35,784 bases of DNA, taken from positions 1 through 35,784 of IMG/VR virus record IMGVR_UViG_3300035698_014836, one strand, 5' to 3'. The notes below the pieces were generated by a model, which ran no database searches, had not been told where the DNA came from, and worked only from the letters and a program-made list of their open reading frames with translations. Positions 30,601-35,784 of this stretch are shown piece by piece. Within the stretch, counting starts at the first letter, position 1; every line of letters starts with the position of its first letter. Origin of the DNA: a virus. The position numbers and the translations under genes were made by a program.

Positions 30601-31721
30601 GTCTGAACCTCGACGTGCGGGATCCGTCCCGCCCATAAGGCATCAGTCAACGCGATATCATCAAGGCTCTTGTCGCCGGTCGTGATCTGCACAACCGCCG
30701 CGAGGATATCAGCACGAATTGCCGCGCGGCGGCTCACGTCATTGGCGCGCACTGTCTCGGCCTCAGCTTCCTCGCGCGCGATCTGGGCAGCCTCAGCGGC
30801 CTCTGCCTTGACCTTGGCCGCAGCGTCCTCGGCGGCCTGCGCCACTTGACGCTCAGCCTCGCGCACAGCTTCGGCCTTGGCCTCTACCAGTTCGCGCTGG
30901 TGGCGCTCATCAGCTTCAATCCGCGCGGTTTCGGCCTCTTTGCGAGCGGCCTCAGACGCCTCAGCTGCAATACGGTCCCGCTCTTTCGCAGCGGTAGCGT
31001 CCTGTTCGGCCTTGCGGCTTTCTTCCAGGCGCTGGCGGGCGGTCTCTTCGGCCTCCAAGCGCATCTCCTCTTGCTTGCGCTGGCTCTCAGCCTCTACGGC
31101 CTTCATCCGCTCCATCTCCACGCGCATGGCCTCTTGCTTAACCTCTTGCGCCTCACGGTCCTCAACCATAACCAGCTGAGCCTTGAAGCCCGTCAACGCA
31201 TCGCCAAGCTCGTTAACCGCGCGGAGCTGAAAGTCGGGATCGAACCGCTCTGTTATGTTGATCGCTCTCAGCTCCTCAATGATTGGCACGATATCCGCAG
31301 CCTTCATGTCCCAGCGCACGCGGTTCATGTTGAACACATCAAGACGCGCTTCCTGCTCTGCCAGGCGCGCTTCCTCGGCCTCCTCCCATTCCTTTAGGGG
31401 CTTGCGAACCTCGTCGCTCAAGGCCTCCAGGCGGTCCACGATCAGCCGCCGGGTCTTGTTTACGCCGTCAATCTTGGCGCGCGCGTCGGCTGTGATGGTT
31501 TTGCCTACCCGGTCCATCGTCGTTTTGGACCGCGTGATTTTGTAAGCGTAAGACGTGATCGCATCGCGGCCCTTCTTGCTGGAAAGGTCGGGCACAATCG
31601 AACGCGCTTCCTCCTCGATGCGAACGATAATCGCCTCGATCTTGGTTTCATCGGCATACGCTGCAAGGATGCTTGGCATTTCGGGCAGCGCCAGGAACGT
31701 GGCTATGTCAGGTGTTGTCAT
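30597..31721 (-). CDS. Long coiled-coil protein in recombination operon, 374 aa
   Basis: Starts at the ATG at 31721 (AGAAGG nearby; the extension to 31751 is discarded). Residues 1-100 are a folded alpha/beta part (IEAIIVRIEEEARSIVPDLS; RDAITSYAYKITRSKTTMDR). Residues about 170-340 are a very long charged coiled coil rich in Glu, Ala, Arg and Gln. A short C-terminal helix pair follows (DKSLDDIALTDALWAGRIPH). Such coiled-coil proteins beside phage exonuclease/Sak genes are common, for example those with a DUF1351-like N-terminus, and are thought to serve DNA recombination. The role is inferred from context. Confidence 0.65.
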   Translation of the reverse strand: MTTPDIATFLALPEMPSILAAYADETKIEAIIVRIEEEARSIVPDLSSKKGRDAITSYAYKITRSKTTMDRVGKTITADARAKIDGVNKTRRLIVDRLEALSDEVRKPLKEWEEAEEARLAEQEARLDVFNMNRVRWDMKAADIVPIIEELRAINITERFDPDFQLRAVNELGDALTGFKAQLVMVEDREAQEVKQEAMRVEMERMKAVEAESQRKQEEMRLEAEETARQRLEESRKAEQDATAAKERDRIAAEASEAARKEAETARIEADERHQRELVEAKAEAVREAERQVAQAAEDAAAKVKAEAAEAAQIAREEAEAETVRANDVSRRAAIRADILAAVVQITTGDKSLDDIALTDALWAGRIPHVEVQT

Positions 31722-31734
31722 TTTGGATTGCCTT

Positions 31735-32007
31735 CTAAGCTTTGTCGCCAAGCAGGGCGTTGATGCGGTTAATTTGCTTGGCGATAACCTGGGCAGGAGG
31801 GCAGCGTTCCGCTTCCCGAGTGGCGGTTTTCAAGAAGTAGGGAATATCCATCACCATTTTAGGGTGCTGATATCCGGCCAAATTGTCCAAAACCGTCCGC
31901 GAGAATTGCAGCTCGTCTTTCAATTTTGTGACCATTGCATTTGCGTCATAGACGAGCGCCGTTACGCGGTCGCTTTCATCCATGTGTTCCTTAACTGTGC
32001 GGCTCAT
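31735..32007 (-). CDS. Hypothetical protein, 90 aa
   Basis: AAGGA lies about 11 bases before the ATG. It is helical and mildly acidic: VKEHMDESDRVTALVYDANA, then MVTKLKDELQFSRTVLDN, ending VIAKQINRINALLGDKA. No known motif. It lies directly upstream of the coiled-coil protein gene and may assist it. Confidence 0.55.
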   Translation of the reverse strand: MSRTVKEHMDESDRVTALVYDANAMVTKLKDELQFSRTVLDNLAGYQHPKMVMDIPYFLKTATREAERCPPAQVIAKQINRINALLGDKA

Positions 32008-32032
32008 TTGGTAGGATCCTTTCGGGGTTTCG

Positions 32033-32254
32033 TTAACGGTCCCAAAGCAACAGGACGGTGCCTATTGCCTTGGATGAAGTTTTCACCAAATCGTCATTGT
32101 CGATCAGGTTGATGAAAAAGCGCTCAAGATCCTGGAGGTTTTCAAACTCCAAGCGCGTGATGCTCGCGCCGTGATCGTTCACGACGGTGCTTTGTCGGCA
32201 CCGCGTATTCCTGGCCACGATATCGCTGGCGGTTTTGTAGGGTCGCGGGCTCAT
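32033..32254 (-). CDS. Hypothetical protein, 73 aa
   Basis: AGGG before the ATG; the start overlaps the upstream stop (ATGA). A basic first third (MSPRPYKTASDIVARNTRCR) is followed by mixed helix/strand LEFENLQDLERFFINLIDN, then a hydrophobic end (AIGTVLLLWDR). No family recognised. Confidence 0.55.
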   Translation of the reverse strand: MSPRPYKTASDIVARNTRCRQSTVVNDHGASITRLEFENLQDLERFFINLIDNDDLVKTSSKAIGTVLLLWDR

Positions 32255-32367
32255 TTGCTGGCCCTTTCTACGCGTGCTTCGCGCAATATGCGGTGGATAT
32301 CATCGCGCACCTCGGCGCTGGTCGGGTCGCGCCCCAGCTTGAGGGCCAGGGCGTCCCAGATCGTCAC
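32251..32367 (-). CDS. 38-residue helical peptide
   Basis: A GTG at 32367 overlaps the upstream stop (GTGA), and its TGA overlaps the downstream ATG. The product (WDALALKLGRDPTSAEVRDD, then IHRILREARVERASK) is a tidy pair of helices with good codon quality. Double overlap and composition support it. It may be a small DNA-binding or regulatory peptide. Confidence 0.5.
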   Translation of the reverse strand: MTIWDALALKLGRDPTSAEVRDDIHRILREARVERASK

Positions 32368-32621
32368 GCAGCGGCCTTCGCTTGGTCATAGAGGGGATCG
32401 CCAGGCATCAGGCGGATCACGTCGTTTTCAAAGTAATCCTCGCGGCCGTTGCTGTTGTTCTCAACGTCCAGGGAGTGACGGACCCAGGCAGGAAAGCCGA
32501 TTGCCTTCTTGCAGCGCACCTTTATCAGTTCCTCGGGAACACCTGCGGCCCAAGGCTTTGCGGTTATCTGGACACCGCACCGATTGCGGCCGTTCATCAA
32601 CATTCCGTTGCTTATTTTCAC
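32364..32621 (-). CDS. Hypothetical protein, 85 aa
   Basis: The GTG at 32621 is preferred because AAGGAG lies six bases before it; the ATG at 32645 has no such site. The protein is basic and mixed (GVQITAKPWAAGVPEELIKV), then polar (HSLDVENNSNGREDYFEN), ending DPLYDQAKAAA. No recognised family. Confidence 0.55.
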   Translation of the reverse strand: MKISNGMLMNGRNRCGVQITAKPWAAGVPEELIKVRCKKAIGFPAWVRHSLDVENNSNGREDYFENDVIRLMPGDPLYDQAKAAA

Positions 32622-32651
32622 GCTGATCTCCTTTTTCTGGCGCATTGGAAG

Positions 32652-32669
32652 GGATCCCCGCGAGGATCC
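32652..32669 (-). repeat. Hairpin of two GGATCC palindromes between genes
   Basis: GGATCC at 32652-32657 and again at 32664-32669, separated by six GC-rich bases, can pair as a short stem on either strand. It lies in the gap between the DUF3560 gene and the next gene, without a T-tract, so it could be an RNA processing or stability element rather than a terminator. Confidence 0.3.
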
Positions 32670-32680
32670 GAGCCGATGTG

Positions 32681-33628
32681 TCAGGCCTCAACGCCCTGGG
32701 ACCGCAGGAACCGCTTAGCCGCTTCCCGTGCTCCGTTGTTGAGCTGCCGCTGCCAGGCGCTTTGCGATGGTGCCCACCGAAACCCATTGCTCTTGAGCTC
32801 GGCCCGCACGTCATCACGGGGCTTGCCTGCAAAAAGGATCTGGAGCCGGTTTTCGTCAAAGTTATCGACCACCGCGCACAGGCCTTCGTACATTTTAGAG
32901 ACGTTCTCGCCGCCTGCTGCCTCGGCCTCGGCGTGAGCTGCCCGCAATACCGAAACCCGCTTTTCCATCCGCTTGATGTTGGCGCTGTTGTTGCTCAACT
33001 GGTATCCAGCAAAACCGATCCGATTGGCAAAATCTGGCTTGAGCGCCTTCCGTATGGAACCCTCGCCCCAAGGCTTGCCGGTTGCCTGAGCCGCCTTTTC
33101 CATCCACGGCTCCAGCTCTTCAATAGGGCTTTCAGCGTTCATGCCAGCCTTGACCGCCTTACGGATCACCTTGTTTGCTTCCCGCATGAAGTCTTGAAGG
33201 CCTTGCGCCGCGTCAATCTGGTCTTGGAGCTTCCGCACTGCGGCCGGGTCGTCTGAGCTGATCCCGCCGGAGCCTACGCTATCGGCTGCACCCCGCAACT
33301 GCGCGGCCTTCTTGCCGTTCTCGACGCTGGACCGCATGGCATTATCTGCCCGCTTGAGTGCTGCCCGGTGCCGTCCCTCACTGTGGTGCCCGACCAATAT
33401 CGGCTGACCCAATGGGATCCCGCTGACACCTTCCCGCATGTCTGACCGCGCATAGGCGTCCAGGCTGGCCCGCTCGGCCCGATCCGCTGCCATTGACAGC
33501 CGGTCCCGCCGCGCTTCTTGTTTCTGTTCGTATGCGTTCACTTTTTTCTCCTGGATTAAAAGCTCAAGGTCGGTTTGCCGCTCGCCTGGCTGGCTGTCGC
33601 TTGCGTTGTCGAAAAGATCAAACTGCAT
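32681..33628 (-). CDS. DUF3560 family protein
   Basis: 315 residues from the ATG at 33628 (GGAGG seven bases before; the open frame to 33697 is discarded). The N-terminal third is the DUF3560 hallmark: a helix of charged residues (RLSMAADRAERASLDAYARS) then IPLGQPILVGHHSEGRHRAA, which is diagnostic. The C-terminus (LQILFAGKPRDDVRAELKSN, then GFRWAPSQSAWQRQLN) is the matching conserved end. DUF3560 proteins occur on plasmids and phages, often with anti-restriction genes, and their biochemical role is unsettled. As the first gene after the divergent promoter region, it would be expressed early. Confidence 0.85.
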   Translation of the reverse strand: MQFDLFDNASDSQPGERQTDLELLIQEKKVNAYEQKQEARRDRLSMAADRAERASLDAYARSDMREGVSGIPLGQPILVGHHSEGRHRAALKRADNAMRSSVENGKKAAQLRGAADSVGSGGISSDDPAAVRKLQDQIDAAQGLQDFMREANKVIRKAVKAGMNAESPIEELEPWMEKAAQATGKPWGEGSIRKALKPDFANRIGFAGYQLSNNSANIKRMEKRVSVLRAAHAEAEAAGGENVSKMYEGLCAVVDNFDENRLQILFAGKPRDDVRAELKSNGFRWAPSQSAWQRQLNNGAREAAKRFLRSQGVEA

Positions 33629-33749
33629 CTCTGGGCCTCCTTTTGAGCTGGGCACCATCACCCTGCAACAATGGTTATGACGTAAGACGCTGGACAACGC
33701 AACAGCTATTTGTCAAATATAAGTAAGAAATTTGATGAGGGGTGCACAA
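33629..33749. promoter_or_regulatory. Divergent control region with palindromic operator-like site
   Basis: This is the only divergent intergenic region. ATTTGTCAAAT (33708-33718) is a perfect 11-base palindrome around a central T. It contains TTGACA, read on the minus strand at 33716-33711, and is followed on plus by TATAAG. AAATTTG lies a few bases further. I could not find a -10 at ideal spacing for either strand (CATAAC on the minus strand is a weak candidate). It probably holds promoters for both operons and a repressor or activator site between them. Confidence 0.5.
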
Positions 33750-34112
33750 GTGGACGATAATAAAGACGAATTGATACTGGCACGCGCCAAGGAGATTCGA
33801 GGCGAGCGCGGTGGGTCGCTCACTGACGCCATGATCCAGGCGGAGCACGATCTAACGCCACCAGAAGAGATTGCCCTGAGCTTCACAATCGAGGTTCATG
33901 TCAAAAAGCGTGTTTCCCGCTGGATCACTCAGGTGTTCACGCCAACCGACACGCACACAACAGAGGAGCGCCTGGCTGCATATGTATCCACGGTTCTCAA
34001 TCGGGCGCGTGTGACCTCGATACGCTTTGCAGAGGAAGCGCCCGACATTGGCGAGGGCGGCGCGGTCACGATGCGTCGGGCACAATTCCAAGAGAAGGCA
34101 CCAAAGTCATGA
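33750..34112 (+). CDS. Hypothetical acidic protein, 120 aa
   Basis: The GTG at 33750 has GAGGGG about seven bases upstream and is preferred over the ATG at 33735. The product begins with helix DELILARAKEIRGERGG, then a beta-rich middle (ALSFTIEVHVKKRVSRWITQ), and a helix EERLAAYVSTVLNRARV. It is the first gene of the right-hand plus-strand operon, so it may be regulatory, but there is no recognised DNA-binding motif. Confidence 0.55.
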   Translation: MDDNKDELILARAKEIRGERGGSLTDAMIQAEHDLTPPEEIALSFTIEVHVKKRVSRWITQVFTPTDTHTTEERLAAYVSTVLNRARVTSIRFAEEAPDIGEGGAVTMRRAQFQEKAPKS

Positions 34113-34363
34113 GCACCCCACTCGCGGAACGTATGAAGCTGCACAAGCCTGGACAGATCACCTGGCCCGAGCCTGAGTTGAAAGAAGAGTGCATATCTTG
34201 CCGCCACTACTACAAAGGTGACACGGCGCATGTTGACAAGGGCCGGTGTGATCTAGTGCGCAAGCACGACGCCAGGGCCATTGGTAGCGCTTTTTTCGGC
34301 GCTACAGCCACAGCCTGCTCGATGTTTTCGCCAGGCGTTTGCGACAGAAAGGACGAGTTGTGA
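34109..34363 (+). CDS. Cysteine-rich small protein, 84 aa
   Basis: Coupled by ATGA. Residues about 28-31 (CISC) with later cysteines in GRCDLVRKHDARA, then ACSMF and GVC form a possible zinc or iron site (C-x2-C ... C ... C ... C). The pattern is like small phage zinc proteins or NTP-binding accessory proteins. Function unknown. Confidence 0.55.
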   Translation: MSTPLAERMKLHKPGQITWPEPELKEECISCRHYYKGDTAHVDKGRCDLVRKHDARAIGSAFFGATATACSMFSPGVCDRKDEL

Positions 34364-34557
34364 AACTGAATAGCGAAAATCCCGGCGCGATCATGATGGC
34401 AGAGCTCAACGTGCTGGGGGCTGCGGTCAAGATCATCCTGGCGGGCGGTGCCGGTCTTACTGAGGACCAGGCAAAGCGGGCCAGCGGTGCCTCGTACCAC
34501 CTTTGGAAAGCCAAGAGCGACACCATCAACAGCCTCGTGTCTGACCTGGAGGGATAG
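34360..34557 (+). CDS. Hypothetical protein, 65 aa
   Basis: The GTG at 34360 overlaps the previous stop (GTGA) and has AAAGGA upstream; the ATG at 34339 is discarded. The product is mostly helical (PGAIMMAELNVLGAAVKIIL), with a gap, then DQAKRASGASYHLWKAKSDT. It lies right before the initiator gene and may be a helper. No family recognised. Confidence 0.5.
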   Translation: MKLNSENPGAIMMAELNVLGAAVKIILAGGAGLTEDQAKRASGASYHLWKAKSDTINSLVSDLEG

Positions 34558-34561
34558 CCAA

Positions 34562-35149
34562 ATGGCCGAGTACCCAGCAATGCCCCTCTTCACAGATGCC
34601 ATCATTGCGGACTGTATGCACCTGACCGGAGAAGAGTTTGGGCACTACATGCGGCTGCTTATATTCTGCTGGCGCACGACTGATTGCCGCCTGCCAAACG
34701 ATGACCTCCGGTTACGCACGATGCTTGGCTTGACGCCAAAAAAATGGCTGTCCATCAAGCCTATATTGCTGTCGTTTTTCGTGGAGATTGATAACGAGCT
34801 GATGCAGAAAAAGCTCACGAAAGTGCGCCGAGCGGTTCAACAATCGGTAGAACAAAAGCGAGACGCAGGGTTACGTTCTGTAGAAGCTAAGCGCTTGAGA
34901 TCATTCAAAGCGAAGTCAACGGGCGTTGCAACGGGCGTTGCAACGGGGAATGAACGGGCGTTGCAACAACCAAAACCAAACTTATCTAAAGATAAGGGGC
35001 GGGAGGCTTTTTTAGTTTTTTGGGCAGAGCAGATTAAGGAAGGAAAAAGGGTGCCTCAGACAGCTCTCAAGCCTAATGATGTGAGGGAGATCGCGGCACG
35101 CAACCTTGTCTCTCCTGAGCAACTTCTGGCGGCGGGGATAAGGATCTAA
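34562..35149 (+). CDS. DUF1376 protein, putative replication initiator
   Basis: 195 residues from the ATG at 34562, four bases after the previous stop. The N-terminal 80 residues fit DUF1376: MPLFTDAIIADCMHLTGEEF, then HYMRLLIFCWRTTDCRLPND and MLGLTPKKWLSIKPILLSFF. This domain occurs in phage proteins at the replication-initiator position, including those called YdaU. The middle carries a repeated Thr-Gly-Val-Ala encoded by iterons, then a Gln/Lys linker and a C-terminal helical part (GREAFLVFWAEQIKEGKRVP) of the kind that recruits helicase. It should bind the iterons within its own gene and load host replication proteins, by analogy with lambda O. Confidence 0.75.
   Translation: MAEYPAMPLFTDAIIADCMHLTGEEFGHYMRLLIFCWRTTDCRLPNDDLRLRTMLGLTPKKWLSIKPILLSFFVEIDNELMQKKLTKVRRAVQQSVEQKRDAGLRSVEAKRLRSFKAKSTGVATGVATGNERALQQPKPNLSKDKGREAFLVFWAEQIKEGKRVPQTALKPNDVREIAARNLVSPEQLLAAGIRI
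34918..35050 (+). repeat. Putative replication origin: three iterons plus AT-rich stretch
   Basis: The 15-mer AACGGGCGTTGCAAC occurs three times within 50 bases (starting at 34918, 34930 and 34953), the first two overlapping at 12-base spacing. Directly after them come an A-rich segment, the inverted repeat CTTATC/GATAAG (34981-34996) and a T-rich, A-rich stretch to about 35050. Iterons inside an initiator gene followed by an AT-rich unwinding region is the layout of lambda ori inside gene O. Function is inferred. Confidence 0.6.
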
Positions 35150-35185
35150 TGTGGCGCGCAGCGTTCGATTTTTTTGGAGGGCAAC

Positions 35186-35656
35186 ATGGCTCAGCGTGGC
35201 GTGATCGCTTTTACCGATACCAAGGCGCTTACCCTTCGTATCGACGCCTATTTCGACAGCCTTACCAAAACCCGCACATTCAGGGGTAAGGGTGACGACG
35301 GGAAGCCCATCAGTTGGGAAGAGGATTACCAGGTGCCTCCAACAATGGCAGGCCTAGCTCTCGCCCTCGACACCACCCGTGTGACCCTCCTGCACTACGG
35401 GAAAGGGGAGGGCACAAGAGACGATGGTTTTATCCCGGTAATCGCGCGGGCAAAGATGCGGATCGCTGAGTTTGCCGAAACAGCGCTCTACACCAGGGAG
35501 GCTGGAAGCGGTGCCCAATTTGCTCTGCGTGTGAACCACGGATATGGCCTGGAGGAAGAAGGAGGCAGGGGTGAGGGCTTCACGGTCGTTACGGTCCCGC
35601 CTGCGGCTAACGAGGCGCTTGTCGCCATACCTAAATGGACCCCAGAGGAGACCTAA
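35186..35656 (+). CDS. terS: Terminase small subunit
   Basis: 156 residues from the ATG at 35186 (GGAGG before it; the upstream in-frame start is discarded). The sequence VPPTMAGLALALDTTRVTLL, then ARAKMRIAEFAETALYTREA and AQFALRVNHGYGLEEE fits phage small terminases of the DNA-packaging gp3 type: an N-terminal DNA-binding segment, a helical oligomerisation core, and a disordered acidic/proline tail. It recognises the packaging site and activates the large subunit at 3075. Confidence 0.8.
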   Translation: MAQRGVIAFTDTKALTLRIDAYFDSLTKTRTFRGKGDDGKPISWEEDYQVPPTMAGLALALDTTRVTLLHYGKGEGTRDDGFIPVIARAKMRIAEFAETALYTREAGSGAQFALRVNHGYGLEEEGGRGEGFTVVTVPPAANEALVAIPKWTPEET

Positions 35657-35657
35657 G

Positions 35658-35784
35658 ATGGCCGCATATGAAACGCAGGGCGAAACTGACGAATGGTACA
35701 CTCCCGCGTATCTCTTTGATGCGTTGGGCGTATCGTTCAATCTGGACGTGGCTTGCCCGCCCGAGGGTCCGCGGCATGTGCCCG
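35658..35784 (+). CDS. dam: Phage N6-adenine DNA methyltransferase (Dam-type), N-terminal part
   Basis: Starts at the ATG one base after the terS stop and runs off the window after 42 codons. ETDEWYTPAYLFDALGVSFN, then LDVACPPEGPRHVP is the standard opening of phage Dam-like methyltransferases (family with DPPW/NPPF-type catalytic motif later in the protein): an EWxTP motif and D-x-A-x-P. It would methylate adenine in the phage genome to evade restriction. The catalytic motif lies beyond the edge. Confidence 0.85.
   Translation, partial: MAAYETQGETDEWYTPAYLFDALGVSFNLDVACPPEGPRHVP

Noticed and set aside
30846-31397. 183-codon plus-strand frame opposite the coiled-coil gene
   Set aside because: Leu/Phe/Ala-rich mirror of the Glu/Ala-rich coiled coil; no start signal, isolated in an operon of opposite direction.
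1-35784. Integrase, attachment site, tRNA genes
   Set aside because: No tyrosine or serine recombinase motifs in any translated frame, and no cloverleaf noticed by eye; a tRNA search program would settle the latter.

Overview
The window looks like a nearly complete genome of a tailed phage with T7-like (podovirus) virion architecture, or a prophage of that type. It is moderately GC-rich, and genes are packed with ATGA/GTGA/TAATG overlaps. Protein style, a Gram-negative spanin pair and GC content suggest an alphaproteobacterial host, perhaps a marine Rhodobacteraceae; that host call is inference. Both ends cut through genes: an unidentified C-terminus at 2-154, and the N-terminus of a phage N6-adenine methyltransferase at 35658-35784.

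Layout, left to right. (1) 1-1134: a translationally coupled chain of small unknown proteins. (2) 1199-3071: three coupled genes, one with carbohydrate-binding and lectin-like folds, then the large terminase (3075-4709). (3) 4768-7904: a DNA-metabolism and small-gene block with a compact beta-clamp, VRR-NUC nuclease, two zinc-ribbon proteins, an HNH endonuclease, a 15-codon relic of a cytosine methyltransferase and a GNAT-like protein with a reading-frame switch. (4) 7901-17128: portal, Bbp19-like protein, scaffold, major capsid protein bracketed by two terminators, head decoration protein, gp11-like and gp12-like tail tube proteins, and a small internal protein. (5) 17133-25448: three giant ejection proteins. 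(6) 25453-28130: tail fibre, membrane protein, membrane-anchored amidase, and overlapping Rz/Rz1 spanins ending at a strong terminator. (7) 28192-33628, minus strand: RecA-like ATPase, PD-(D/E)XK exonuclease and coiled-coil protein (a recombination cassette), several small genes, and a DUF3560 protein. (8) 33750-35784, plus strand: small genes, a DUF1376 putative replication initiator with embedded iterons, the small terminase and the Dam methyltransferase.

The genome is a mosaic. The structural half is T7-like, but I see no phage RNA polymerase, DNA polymerase, helicase or primase. Replication instead looks lambda-like: an initiator gene carrying its own iterons and AT-rich stretch, host polymerase, and a phage clamp plus recombination cassette. 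I see no integrase, recognisable repressor, tRNA or CRISPR array. Small and large terminase genes lie at opposite ends but would be near neighbours on a circular map.

The most striking observations are: a RelA/SpoT-like nucleotidyltransferase domain near the C-terminus of an ejected virion protein that also carries a ParB-like domain; a 63-codon gene with its own strong ribosome binding site inside that same gene; a lambda-O-style origin; and a major capsid protein with a signal-peptide-like N-terminal extension and a lost internal start codon.
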